This document shows, piece after piece, positions 9,115-17,867 of a stretch of DNA of 49,269 nt; position 1 is the first letter of the stretch, and the number at the start of each line of letters is the position of its first letter. Source of the stretch: Mogibacterium pumilum (GTDB taxonomy: Bacteria > Bacillota > Clostridia > Peptostreptococcales > Anaerovoracaceae); contig NZ_CP016199.1 of NCBI RefSeq assembly GCF_002243385.1, positions 11,425-60,693 on the forward strand. Reading direction: 5' to 3'. The position numbers and the translations under genes are program-made. The notes under the pieces are model-generated. The model made no database searches, was not told the DNA's origin, and saw only the letters and a list, made by a program, of their open reading frames with translations.

Positions 9115-10644
9115 CTACTTCTTTAAGCACACATAGAGAGTTGGAAGTCCATTATCTCTATCCTCTTTTCCTGTCTGCTTATCAAAAAATCCTATATTGT
9201 CAAATCCCTCAAAGTTAACAAAGTCACCAAGTTCTTTATTCGCCATGAGGTTATGAATTTTGAACATTAACTCCTCTAAACTAAAACATATTCCATCATC
9301 AGATTTAAGGTATACTATTATCTTTACTTGCCACATTCCATCATTTTGCTTTTCTTTTAAGACCTCTGCATCATTAAAAAGAATTTCATTTTCATGAAGC
9401 TGCTTAGTGCTCTTTATATACGCCTTATATACAACAAGCAGTTCCCCTGCATTTATAGGAGCATTAACATCTTGTGCATGCCAGTCTTCGCCGAAATTCT
9501 CTATCATGGCATCATCAAATTCCACGGCAAAGGCATATCGAGAATATTTATGCTGATCAAATATCCAGTTTACATCGTAGTGGCCTGCGAGCTTCTTTGA
9601 CACTCTGGTTGTATACTGCCATCTTTTTTCGTACTCAGGATCAAAATCATCATAGTTGTCAACCTTTGTTTTTTTATAATTTACGTATTCCTTATAAATC
9701 CTAGGAAATTCGGTTTTATGTTCCATAAGAAAACCTTCGATACCGCTGCTTTCTATAGGCTCTATACACCAATCTACAACTTTTTTATCCTTAGTGATAT
9801 CAACTGCTTTACCAAACATTTCAAGTGCTTTTAGCATATATTTTTCAATGTTTGGGAATCGCCTGTAGGTATAAGTATATCCATATCTATAGTACCAAAT
9901 TGCATCTCTATCTGACTCCGGAATAAGATCCATGATTTCAATGGCTTTCTTAAACTTTCTATCATTGTTGTACGCACGTGCCAGGGCTCCAAGAAGTCTG
10001 CTATTCAGATTCTCTATACCCACTGCATTAAGATATTCAATGACACGTTTTATCTCGAATTCGTCATTGAGTCTATCTATGAAGAAAACCTGTTCATCTT
10101 CGTCCAAGCTCTTAAACTCATCAATCGTTACCATTGTTATGTATTTGCGAAGTCCTTTTATAAAGTTCTCAAAGTTTTCTGCGAGCAAAGTTTTCTTGTA
10201 GTCGTTTACCTGATCTATAAGAACCACCTTAGGCTCTCCCTTTGCTCCACATTCGCTATAGTCTAGGAATATCACCTCATGACAATCGCTTGTGGTTAAG
10301 GCAATAGGAAGTCCAATGTCCGGATAACCCCACTCCTTACATATCATCTTTGCGCCACTATCCCCGCAAATAGAATACTCCAGTTTGGAATCCACACCAT
10401 AAATAGCGGTGAGATAAACAGGTACAAACTCCTCATCTTCTTCATAGTAGAAAAGAGAGTAGAAAGGTGCACCTCCATTTTGGATACTTAATAATTCTAT
10501 ATATGAGTCAGGAAGCTTATATCCTAATTCGTCCTCAACACGTTTTACATCTTGTTCTTTTAGCACGCCACCGTTGAAGTATATCAGCTTATCGCTATCG
10601 TTATACCAAAACGCATCCCAATCAAAGTTTTCAAACGCCTTCAT
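9115..10644 (-). CDS. SUKH (SMI1/KNR4) domain protein with helical-repeat middle
   Basis: A 509-residue cytoplasmic protein. Residues about 15-170 look like a SMI1/KNR4 (SUKH-1) domain: V-E-D-E-L-G-Y-K-L-P-D-S-Y, then Q-N-G-G, an acidic aromatic stretch, and a G-L-P-I-A-L / H-E-V-I-F-L-D-Y core. The middle (about 200-310) is helical and TPR-like. The C-terminal 150 residues are a separate alpha/beta region I do not recognise. SUKH proteins are best known as immunity proteins against polymorphic toxins, but no toxin gene is adjacent. The start at 10644 follows GAGG at good spacing. The gene lies between tRNA-terminator copies, so it probably arrived as a small island. Confidence 0.75.
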   Translation of the reverse strand: MKAFENFDWDAFWYNDSDKLIYFNGGVLKEQDVKRVEDELGYKLPDSYIELLSIQNGGAPFYSLFYYEEDEEFVPVYLTAIYGVDSKLEYSICGDSGAKMICKEWGYPDIGLPIALTTSDCHEVIFLDYSECGAKGEPKVVLIDQVNDYKKTLLAENFENFIKGLRKYITMVTIDEFKSLDEDEQVFFIDRLNDEFEIKRVIEYLNAVGIENLNSRLLGALARAYNNDRKFKKAIEIMDLIPESDRDAIWYYRYGYTYTYRRFPNIEKYMLKALEMFGKAVDITKDKKVVDWCIEPIESSGIEGFLMEHKTEFPRIYKEYVNYKKTKVDNYDDFDPEYEKRWQYTTRVSKKLAGHYDVNWIFDQHKYSRYAFAVEFDDAMIENFGEDWHAQDVNAPINAGELLVVYKAYIKSTKQLHENEILFNDAEVLKEKQNDGMWQVKIIVYLKSDDGICFSLEELMFKIHNLMANKELGDFVNFEGFDNIGFFDKQTGKEDRDNGLPTLYVCLKK

Positions 10645-10688
10645 ATGTAATCCTCAGAATTTTATTCATTCAAGTTTGTCCACATTTT

Positions 10689-10716
10689 AAACAGGAGGTT
10701 CATCCGTCTGTTTTTT
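10689..10716 (+). repeat. Third, decayed copy of the tRNA-Gly terminator
   Basis: This stretch matches the tRNA terminator copy at 8790-8816 at all but two positions (AC to GA in the left arm), including the loop TTCAT and six Ts. It lies on the far side of the SUKH gene from the two complete copies and may mark the other edge of an insertion. Confidence 0.6.
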
Positions 10717-10721
10717 ATTTA

Positions 10722-11342
10722 TTATGCACGAATTATTATCTGCTTGGACTGAAAATCTCTTCGCAGATTCCCATGTACTCTCTTTATCATGTTGCCATAC
10801 GGATTAAGTATATCGTCGATATCAAATTCATCGTATGGAAGCAGGCAGTAGTAATCATTTACATGAGTCGGTTCAGTAACGCCTTTGCGAGTTTCAACAG
10901 ACACTTCGCCTTTTCCTACTATATGGAGCACTTGAAATTCATCATCATAAACGATTTGCTCGATATCCTCGTCAGCTATGAAGAATGTGTACACCGTCAG
11001 TTTCTCCTGATAAATATAATAAATTCCCTCATCGCTCATCTCGTACCTGACATTAAGTAGCCCCTTAAAAGGCGGATTGCTGATTATGTTGCGCTGTCTT
11101 CCTGCCATGAAAATTATGAGTGCCGCAGCCCAAATTGACACATGCAGATACCACTGCGGTACACTCGTATGCTTAATCGTGTAGTACAGCATCGCCAGAA
11201 TTATTCCGAGTCCGATTAGGAGCGTCGCACCAACAACAGCGTTTTGCTTCTTGCGAGTAGGATGTGCCTCTGCCCATCTATTGCAGAGCATTTTTACCAT
11301 TGGTAGCTGGCAATAATATATATCTCGTTCGTTGTTTTCCAT
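10722..11342 (-). CDS. Two-helix membrane protein, YcxB-like (unknown function)
   Basis: 206 residues. Two hydrophobic helices lie near residues 37-60 and 68-85, followed by a soluble beta-rich domain of about 110 residues with an S-D-E-G-I-Y-Y-I-Y stretch and a P-Y-D-E-F motif. The layout of two helices followed by a PH-like C-terminal domain resembles the YcxB-like family. Six codons precede the chosen ATG at 11342, which has AAAGGT upstream. It follows fumC on the same strand after 92 bases. No specific function can be assigned. Confidence 0.7.
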   Translation of the reverse strand: MENNERDIYYCQLPMVKMLCNRWAEAHPTRKKQNAVVGATLLIGLGIILAMLYYTIKHTSVPQWYLHVSIWAAALIIFMAGRQRNIISNPPFKGLLNVRYEMSDEGIYYIYQEKLTVYTFFIADEDIEQIVYDDEFQVLHIVGKGEVSVETRKGVTEPTHVNDYYCLLPYDEFDIDDILNPYGNMIKRVHGNLRRDFQSKQIIIRA

Positions 11343-11434
11343 GTTGACCTTTCTATGCATGTAAGTCGCGTGGCTTTTGCCAATCGTCCTTAATTGCTTT
11401 CAAATGTTTTTCCCCTTTAAGCACTCATAAAATC

Positions 11435-12808
11435 TTACTTTTCCGCCCCTGTCATCGCCATGAGATCTATCCATGCGTCGTATTCTTCGGCAGTAAATAG
11501 TCCAAGAGAAGTCCCAGCTTCGCACAGCGTCGAATTATCCGCATGAGCTTTCTTCGCAACCTTTGCAGCATTCTCGTATCCGATATGTATATTGAGTGCA
11601 GCAACCACCATAAGCGAGCGGTGTGCGTTTTCATCCATCTTGTCAGTATTCACTGTGATGCCTCTTACACACTTTTCTTCGAGCGAAATTAGTGAATCAG
11701 CTAGCAGGTTCGCAGACTCTATAAATGCATCTATGAGCACCGGCATGAACACGTTGAGCTCGAAGTTGCCTTGCGAGGCTGCCATTCCAACTACTGTGTC
11801 GTTGCCCATGACCCTTGCGGCAACCATCGTCGCAGATTCAGTCTGAGTTGGGTTTACCTTGCCCGGCATGATCGAGCTTCCCGGTTCGTTTTCAGGAATC
11901 TGAATCTCCCCCAGTCCGCATCTCGGACCACTAGCAAGCCACCTAATGTCATTCGCCATCTTCATCATATCCGCAGCAAGTGCCTTGAGTGCACCGTGTG
12001 CAAATACGTACGCATCCTTGGAACTCAAGGAATGGAACTTATTAGGCGCAGTGATAAATTTTTTCTTAGTCAGACTCGAAAGTGCTTCGGCAGCTCGCTC
12101 AGCAAATCCATCTGGTGCATTTAGCCCCGTTCCAACTGCAGTTCCACCGAGCGCGATTTCCCTTAGTCCGTCTAGCGATTTCTCGATATTGTCATAGTCA
12201 TGCTCGAGCATCGAGCTCCATCCGCTGATTTCCTGTCCAAAAGTCATAGGAACTGCATCCTGCAAATGAGTCCTTCCAGTCTTGATGACTTTCATGTATT
12301 TTTCTTCAAGCGATTTGAGCGTATCTATCATAGTAGTTAGCGCTGGTAACACTCTGTCTTCTAGTGCAAATACCGACGCGATACTCATCGCCGTTGGGAA
12401 TGTATCATTAGAGCTCTGTGACATGTTGACATCATCATTTGGATGGAGCACGGCTACACCAGCCATCTCCTTTGCACGTCCAGCAATGACCTCATTTACA
12501 TTCATATTTGTCTGCGTACCGCTACCAGTCTGGTATACGACGAGCGGAAAATTGTCATCCAGCTCACCGCTCAGAATCTGATCACAAACCATCATTATGT
12601 AAGAGGCCTTTTCAGGAGCCAATCTGCCGAGATCCATATTGGCACAAGCAGCAGCATTTTTGAGATAGGCAAATGCGCGGATAATCTCAATCGGCATCTG
12701 CTTTCCAACCTTGAAGTTCATTGAACTGCGCTGTGTCTGAGCGCCCCACAGTTTGTCTGACGGCACCTTTACTTCGCCCATCGTATCGTGTTCAATCCTG
12801 TATTCCAT
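11435..12808 (-). CDS. fumC: Fumarate hydratase, class II
   Basis: Oxygen-stable, iron-free fumarase converting fumarate and malate, active as a cytoplasmic homotetramer. The 457 residues match the family (about 460). The superfamily signature G-S-S-I-M-P-G-K-V-N-P is near residue 315, and the active-site stretches T-G-R-T-H-L-Q-D-A and S-S-N-D-T-F-P-T are present. The ATG at 12808 is preceded by AGAGG. No other TCA-branch gene is adjacent, so its role (reductive branch, or aspartate and purine fumarate recycling) is open. Aspartase is a sister enzyme, but the sequence reads as FumC. The structured RNA at 12843-13024 lies just upstream on the same strand. Confidence 0.95.
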   Translation of the reverse strand: MEYRIEHDTMGEVKVPSDKLWGAQTQRSSMNFKVGKQMPIEIIRAFAYLKNAAACANMDLGRLAPEKASYIMMVCDQILSGELDDNFPLVVYQTGSGTQTNMNVNEVIAGRAKEMAGVAVLHPNDDVNMSQSSNDTFPTAMSIASVFALEDRVLPALTTMIDTLKSLEEKYMKVIKTGRTHLQDAVPMTFGQEISGWSSMLEHDYDNIEKSLDGLREIALGGTAVGTGLNAPDGFAERAAEALSSLTKKKFITAPNKFHSLSSKDAYVFAHGALKALAADMMKMANDIRWLASGPRCGLGEIQIPENEPGSSIMPGKVNPTQTESATMVAARVMGNDTVVGMAASQGNFELNVFMPVLIDAFIESANLLADSLISLEEKCVRGITVNTDKMDENAHRSLMVVAALNIHIGYENAAKVAKKAHADNSTLCEAGTSLGLFTAEEYDAWIDLMAMTGAEK

Positions 12809-12842
12809 TTAGGCCTCTTTTCGAATTATTAGTAATAAAATA

Positions 12843-13024
12843 TAGGATAGGCAAGGCCACTCGACCTGGTTTTTGACCCCACACTTGCCTTAACCCGAGT
12901 TTCCCGGAGGACTTACTTCTAAGCTACGCCATGATCACTGCCGTCTCCGCAGCAGCTTACGTGGATCCCTTTGCCCGTAGCTGGCTTGGACTTTCAACCA
13001 CGAACATGACCTTACAATATCCTA
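12843..13024 (-). ncRNA. Structured noncoding RNA upstream of fumC (possibly raiA class)
   Basis: About 182 bases without a reading frame, richer in GC than the flanks. The ends pair: 13018-13024 with 12843-12849 (7 bp). An 8-bp stem follows (A-A-G-G-T-C-A-T with G-T-G-G-C-C-T-T, two wobble pairs), then TCG/CGA and TGGTT/AACCA. Inside are the hairpins CCGGG-AAA-CTCGG and CTGCTG/CGGCAG and a TAAGCT/AGCTTA pairing. Size, closed terminal stem and GAAAGTCC-like core fit the widespread raiA RNA of Firmicutes, but I name that class from memory and cannot verify it. It does not continue into a group II intron. Confidence 0.55.
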
Positions 13025-13053
13025 CTTGTTAGAATACCATTTTAAACACAGGT

Positions 13054-13179
13054 TTACCATAGCTCCACAATTTCATTTTCTAACATGGCATTTTTTATGT
13101 AATTAAGCAAGTCTATCCCAACTCTCGAAAAATCCATTCCAATCTGCACCTGCTTTATTTCCGGAAGATTTATAAATGT
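13054..13179 (-). pseudogene. C-terminal scrap of an unknown protein
   Basis: A 41-codon open stretch with natural-looking composition (L-P-E-I-K-Q-V-Q-I-G near its start, E-N-E-I-V-E-L-W at its end) runs without a start codon directly after the broken HsdS fragment. It is probably the tail of another gene of the decayed restriction locus. The family is not recognised. Confidence 0.3.
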
Positions 13180-13187
13180 TCAACTTG

Positions 13188-13373
13188 TTATTGCAATTTT
13201 CGATTAGTATTACTTACAAAGTTAGTAATACCGTTATTAGAATCTGTTGCTCCTATAAATGGCATTTTACCTTCATTCATGTTTGCCTTTGTAAGGCTAA
13301 CACCAGAGTTAATATTGCAAATTTCGTCCAAGAAAAACTCTTTCCACTCGACCTTATCAAAATGGTTATACAT
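13188..13373 (-). pseudogene. HsdS specificity subunit, N-terminal fragment
   Basis: About 61 residues starting M-Y-N-H-F-D-K-V-E-W-K-E-F-F-L-D-E-I. This is the opening of a type I (or BcgI-like) target-recognition domain, including the G-A-T-D-S-N-N-G-I-T-N-F-V motif. It stops at TAA where a full subunit would run on for several hundred residues. Its ATG overlaps the stop of the preceding HsdS fragment. It was either a second specificity gene or a recombination cassette. Confidence 0.6.
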
Positions 13374-14254
13374 TATATATATATTCGTCAAGGTATTTTA
13401 AGATATTTTTTATCTGTTTTTGTTCTATGTTTTTTATGAAATTCTCCATGTATTTATAGTTCACTTCACCATCAGAAACTGGTAGCATTATTTTTTGCCT
13501 TTTTAGCCTACCAGTTCCCATTTTATATCCATAACCATATTTATCTTTTTGGCTAGTAATTGCATGTGTAATAAATAATGCAGTATATTTATTTTTTATA
13601 AACGGTTTTAATTTCCTTGTATCATTACCATATAAGGCTTCATAGCAGTGATAAAATGCACATCCAACAGAACCATTACGATTTACTGATATACACTCTG
13701 ATTCCATTGTTTTATTTTCGTTTCCTACAAAATATCCTATACCATTATTATTTGCAGTGGCTGTGATATATGGAGTATTACCAATTGTTCTCTCCCTTTC
13801 ATATATATCTTTTCCAGAATAAATTTCAGCAACCTCTTCAATGAAAATTTCTTTCCAATCAACATCGTTTAAAACTTCAGGACAAACAACCAAATCAAGC
13901 AGTATACTCTTGTAGTACTCTTTTAATTCTTCCCTTTGCTTATTTTCTCTTTCCTTGATGTATTCTTCCATAAAATTCCAATTAATTTGATTATTTTTAT
14001 CAACTGGAAGTAATAATTTATTCCTTAAAACTCTTTCTTTCCCAACTGGGTATCCATAACCATATCCTTTTGCTTTTAAATAATTATCTATTATTGGTAT
14101 TAAGAATTTTGAATTAGTTATATTGATAAATTCATTATTTTGTAATACCAAAATATTTTGACTACAAGTAAAACTATATTTCTGATAAAAGCATTTAGGT
14201 TCTCCAACCATAGAAATTGTTAAACTGTTTCCTTTATTTATTTTTTCTTTTTCT
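13366..14254 (-). pseudogene. HsdS specificity subunit, truncated by IS30 insertion
   Basis: DNA specificity subunit of a type I or BcgI-type restriction-modification enzyme. The reading frame runs in from the IS boundary without a start codon. A methionine at 14211 is internal, since coding sequence typical of the domain (G-N-S-L-T-I-S before M-V-G-E) continues upstream of it. It shows the end of the first target-recognition domain, a helical spacer (E-Y-I-K-E-R-E-N-K-Q), a complete second domain (G-N-T-P-Y-I-T-A-T-A-N-N-N-G-I) and the C-terminal helix. The N-terminal half is missing. About 296 codons remain. Confidence 0.75.
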
Positions 14255-15341
14255 CTTGAATTTATAATCTAAGTGCAACTAAAAAAGATTCATAGCTTTC
14301 TGATAAAATAGTGTTTGCAAAGACATCTAAAAATCAGGAGGAGCCATGAATCATTATACTCATTTTACACTAAAAGAGCGCGAAATGCTAAAACATTTTA
14401 TTGATATAGGCAAAAATCAAACAGAAATTTCAATTTTACTAGGGAAAAACAAGTCGTCTATATCAAGAGAAATTAAAAGAAATAGTCAAAATGGCGAGTA
14501 CATACCTTGTGAAGCCCATGACAGATATAAAAATAGAAGCTTTAATTGTAGACCAAGAAAAAAGCTAGATAATCCAAGTCTATATGAATGTGTGAAGGAT
14601 TTATTTTTGAGGCATCAATGGTCTCCGGAACAGATTTCCTCTCGATTGAAATTTGAAAATTCAAGCTTCACTATTAGCTACAATACAATTTACAGGGAAA
14701 TATATAATGGTCGTTTTAATGAAAAAGGACTATCACATGGAAATAGAGGAGTCATTCGCAAACTACGACATCGTGGTAAAAGCCGTCATACAAAAAATTA
14801 TGAAGAAAGACGTGGCAAAATTCAAATTAGTAATTTAATTACAGATAGACCAGATCCTGCAAATAATCGAGAACGATTAGGTGATTGGGAGGCTGATACA
14901 GTTATGGGACAGACCGGTAAGGCTTGCTTAGTAACATTAACTGATCGAAAAAGTAGGTATCTACTATGTAAAAAAATTGCAAAAAAGAATTCATTTTTAG
15001 TCAAACAAGCGATGATTGAGCTTTTGGAAAATCAACCTCTAGAAACAATAACTCCGGATAGCGGCAAAGAGTTTTCTAAACATGCAGAAATTAGTCAGGA
15101 GTTGAATTTAGTAGAGTTTTATTTTCCATTTCCACATCATCCTTGGCAAAGAGGAACAAACGAAAACACCAATGGATTGTTGAGAGAATATTTCCCGAAA
15201 ACTGTGGATATTAATCAATCAGATAGCTATGTTGAAGCAAAAATGAAAGAAATAAATCTTAGACCGCGCAAATGCTTAAATTGGAAAACTCCATACGAGG
15301 TTTATCATTCAGTAGAGTTGCATTTGACTTGACAATTCAAG
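14255..15341 (+). mobile_element. IS30-family insertion sequence
   Basis: About 1087 bases with one transposase gene. Imperfect inverted ends are visible: left CTTGAATTtataatctAAGTGCAACT from 14255, right AGTTGCatttgacttgacAATTCAAG ending at 15341. The element sits in the hsdS reading frame. I could not identify a target duplication with confidence. The transposase is intact, so the element may be active. Confidence 0.8.
14346..15332 (+). CDS. IS30-family transposase
   Basis: 328 residues, full length. The N-terminus has a helix-turn-helix region (L-K-E-R-E-M-L, then I-G-K-N-Q-T-E-I-S-I-L-L-G-K-N-K-S-S-I-S-R-E-I). The catalytic DDE core has D in G-D-W-E-A-D-T-V, D in T-P-D-S-G-K-E-F, and E in G-T-N-E-N-T-N-G-L-L-R, the usual IS30 spacing. 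AGGAGG precedes the ATG at 14346. It moves its own element by cutting and joining at the terminal inverted repeats. Confidence 0.95.
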   Translation: MNHYTHFTLKEREMLKHFIDIGKNQTEISILLGKNKSSISREIKRNSQNGEYIPCEAHDRYKNRSFNCRPRKKLDNPSLYECVKDLFLRHQWSPEQISSRLKFENSSFTISYNTIYREIYNGRFNEKGLSHGNRGVIRKLRHRGKSRHTKNYEERRGKIQISNLITDRPDPANNRERLGDWEADTVMGQTGKACLVTLTDRKSRYLLCKKIAKKNSFLVKQAMIELLENQPLETITPDSGKEFSKHAEISQELNLVEFYFPFPHHPWQRGTNENTNGLLREYFPKTVDINQSDSYVEAKMKEINLRPRKCLNWKTPYEVYHSVELHLT

Positions 15342-15345
15342 GTAT

Positions 15346-15384
15346 AAAAAATCAGTACCTTACTTAAAAGTGTACTGATTTTTT
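15346..15384. terminator. Bidirectional terminator between IS30 and gcvT-like gene
   Basis: A 12-bp stem AAAAATCAGTAC / GTACTGATTTTT with a 14-base loop and T runs on both strands can end both the transposase and the convergent methyltransferase transcript. Confidence 0.75.
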
Positions 15385-15462
15385 ATGGAGCTATTTCCCT
15401 ATAGTCCCTTCTTGTAATTGTATTATTTTCTTATGACAAACTTGATATATCTGCATACAAAA

Positions 15463-16800
15463 TTATTTTTTAAAATTAGGGTGTGGTATTTTTTCGACAT
15501 CAAAAGTTTCATTTCTGTATTCTTCGTTAAAATAAGGAAAACGTGCAACTGTTACTTTGATTGGCATGGCTGTATTAGAATCTGTTCCCCAAAGCACACT
15601 CAGTTCTTCACCTTCATTTGCATATTTCCGGTCAATAAACGCAAGGGAAATCATCTTCTGATGATAAAAATCCTTTAAGCGGCCTGATGCAACACCAATC
15701 ATACTTCCATCTTTAATAACTTTGCTAATTACAAATGGATCAGTTAATGCTCCATCTGCGACACGAGAGATATCATCACAAGGGGCAATGTCCTTTCCCA
15801 TAAATTGGGAGGCAAAGACCTTTGCGACATCCTCGGCATCCCACTCTAATGTCACTACAGTACGTGGAGGATTTTCTTTTAACTTTAACAGCGCTTCCTT
15901 ACCGATAAAGTCATGATCGTAGTTAATCAGATAGTCCCATTTTACATCAAACGGTGTAACAAAAGCATTTTGAATATCATCAGATGCACTTCCGTAGAAT
16001 TTATACTGCCCAAACTGAACATTATAACCCATATGATCGAGAACGTACTGTTTCATACCTTCACCATTAATAAGGAATGGATAGTAAAAATGGATATACT
16101 GGTTCGGGTAGCCACCTTGCGTATGATTTCTGCAATAATTTACAAGACCGAGGCGCTTAATACCAAATTCTTGGCCTGCTTCTACAATCGCATTATATAC
16201 AGTATCGATATCTTTCATTGCACCATGCATTTCATATGCAAGGCTGCCCGACATACCAAGACGATGTATAGATGTAGGAATCCCCTTTATTTCAATAAAT
16301 TTATGTTGAGCGAACTTCAAATCATGAATATTTGTTCCAGAAACCTTCTCCATGATTTCAAGAGAACGCGGTCCATCAATCTGTAAAAAGAATTCATCAT
16401 ACACCCATTTTCCTTGAACATTGAACCCTAGTGTTTCTACATAATAAGCCAATACAGGTGCAAGCCAATATGAACGGTATAGATCTTCCTCAAGTCTCAT
16501 CAGGACACCATCTGCAAGCATCTGCCCTTTTTCATTACACAGAATAGTATGTCTGGAACCTCCAACCTTCAGTTTTGCATAATCCCGATTTACACTCACA
16601 TAGTTCATTAATTTTACGACATCTGGTCCAGAGATATCATAAACTGGAGAAAGGGTGAGGAAACACCCAAGCCAGGCTCCATTACGACATGCGAGCAGTT
16701 CATCTTGGGGAGAAGTAAACATAAGTGGTGCGCATGTAGAATTACCAAAATTGAAAAGCAACCGTGCACCTTGATTGATACTACTATCAATACTAAACAT
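15463..16800 (-). CDS. GcvT/LigM-family tetrahydrofolate-dependent aminomethyl- or O-methyltransferase
   Basis: 445 residues, the length of LigM or DmdA-type demethylases and longer than glycine-cleavage T proteins (about 365). Features of the fold: D-I-S-G-P-D near residue 55, D-G-V-L-M-R, the G-M-S-G-S-L-A-Y-E-M-H segment (the usual R-x-S-[FY]-x-G-E region), and a C-terminal barrel with D-P-F-V-I-S and G-V-A-S-G. Family members transfer a methyl or aminomethyl group from substrates such as vanillate, DMSP or glycine to tetrahydrofolate. No gcvP or gcvH is nearby, so demethylation of some O- or S-methyl compound is likelier. The start at 16800 has GGAGG upstream. It is divergent from a LysR gene that probably controls it. 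Confidence 0.75.
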   Translation of the reverse strand: MFSIDSSINQGARLLFNFGNSTCAPLMFTSPQDELLACRNGAWLGCFLTLSPVYDISGPDVVKLMNYVSVNRDYAKLKVGGSRHTILCNEKGQMLADGVLMRLEEDLYRSYWLAPVLAYYVETLGFNVQGKWVYDEFFLQIDGPRSLEIMEKVSGTNIHDLKFAQHKFIEIKGIPTSIHRLGMSGSLAYEMHGAMKDIDTVYNAIVEAGQEFGIKRLGLVNYCRNHTQGGYPNQYIHFYYPFLINGEGMKQYVLDHMGYNVQFGQYKFYGSASDDIQNAFVTPFDVKWDYLINYDHDFIGKEALLKLKENPPRTVVTLEWDAEDVAKVFASQFMGKDIAPCDDISRVADGALTDPFVISKVIKDGSMIGVASGRLKDFYHQKMISLAFIDRKYANEGEELSVLWGTDSNTAMPIKVTVARFPYFNEEYRNETFDVEKIPHPNFKK

Positions 16801-16887
16801 AGAAATAAAACCTCCTTCAAATATTGTGATGTGCTTTCACTATTACCGTACCATAATTTCAATTTTTTGAGAAATGCTACATTTGAT

Positions 16888-16918
16888 AGTGATTTATAAC
16901 GTTGCGTTATAAATCGCT
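16888..16918. promoter_or_regulatory. LysR operator palindrome and lysR promoter
   Basis: 14-bp inverted arms (16888-16901 and 16905-16918, one mismatch, 3-base centre) contain ATAAC-N5-GTTAT-like halves, as LysR regulators bind. The lysR -35 (TTGCGT, 16902-16907) lies inside the palindrome, with the -10 TACAAT at 16925-16930 after a 17-base spacer. This implies autoregulation together with control of the divergent methyltransferase. Confidence 0.7.
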
Positions 16919-16962
16919 TTATTATACAATCGTATATAAATGTAGATTTGGTGGAGGTAGTT

Positions 16963-17847
16963 ATGATTAAATGGAGCTTTATAAAAGAATATGTTACTTT
17001 GGCGGAAACGCTGAGTTTTACAAAGGCAGCAGAGCTATCATATATTACCCAGCCTGCACTCAGCCGACATATTGCTATTCTAGAGGAAGAATTTGATTGC
17101 CGATTGTTTGAGCGCTCTACCATAGATGTTAAATTGACACCATCAGGAGAGGTTGTTTATGAAGCATTTCGCATTATTCTTAATCTATATGAAACAACAC
17201 GTTGGCAGGCAAAATCTCTTGCAGTTAATCCTATAGAAAACATAATAATAAACAGCCCATATTATTGGACTGGAGATTACACAGAACCATTGATAAACCG
17301 GTTTGTGGAAGATTATCCTTCATGTAATGTATCAGTTAATTCATGCCAACCAATTGATGGCCTTATGGGGTTGGAGAATGGGGAATGTGACATTTTCATA
17401 TCAATGGAAATGAAAGACATATCTACGCTAATATCCGGTGTACCCTTTGCAAAAGAGGAATTACATGTCTTTATGGATAATGAACACTGTTATACTCAAA
17501 AGAAAGTTATATCTTTAAATGATTTTAATAATCAGCCCTACATATATATGAAAGGGTTCGAGAGATGGAAAAGGGAATATCTCCAAGGTATGGCTCAAAA
17601 ATTAATATTTCCGAGTATTGTAGAATGCTGCGAACAGATAGATATCATCGGCTTAATATTAAAACAAACAAAAGGTCTATGTATACTTCCATATAGTGTA
17701 AAATACATGAATCGTTCATACCTAATAAATAAACCATTTGCAGAAGCACAATTCGTGGATATGTGGGTTTATTATCGAATAGATAATCACAATCCCATGA
17801 TAGAAAAATTTCTTAAAGCCAATAATTTACTTTCGTATCAAAAATAA
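16963..17847 (+). CDS. LysR-family transcriptional regulator
   Basis: 294 residues. The N-terminal winged helix-turn-helix (about 1-60) includes S-F-T-K-A-A-E-L-S-Y-I-T-Q-P-A-L-S-R-H-I, and an effector-binding periplasmic-protein-like domain follows. An open frame begins five codons earlier, but GGTGGAGG stands just before the ATG at 16963. It is transcribed divergently from the GcvT/LigM-like gene across an intergenic palindrome, so it probably senses that enzyme's substrate or product. Confidence 0.9.
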   Translation: MIKWSFIKEYVTLAETLSFTKAAELSYITQPALSRHIAILEEEFDCRLFERSTIDVKLTPSGEVVYEAFRIILNLYETTRWQAKSLAVNPIENIIINSPYYWTGDYTEPLINRFVEDYPSCNVSVNSCQPIDGLMGLENGECDIFISMEMKDISTLISGVPFAKEELHVFMDNEHCYTQKKVISLNDFNNQPYIYMKGFERWKREYLQGMAQKLIFPSIVECCEQIDIIGLILKQTKGLCILPYSVKYMNRSYLINKPFAEAQFVDMWVYYRIDNHNPMIEKFLKANNLLSYQK

Positions 17848-17867
17848 ACACTTCAATACATAAAACA

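Noticed and set aside
10689-10716. Terminator of the gene at 10722-11342
   Set aside because: The T run is on the plus strand, opposite to that gene, and the stem has two mismatches; it is better read as a decayed copy of the tRNA terminator.
12843-13024. Group II intron 5' fragment
   Set aside because: It shares a GAAAGTCC stretch with the intron at 24797-25408, but its two ends pair with each other and no further intron landmarks follow.
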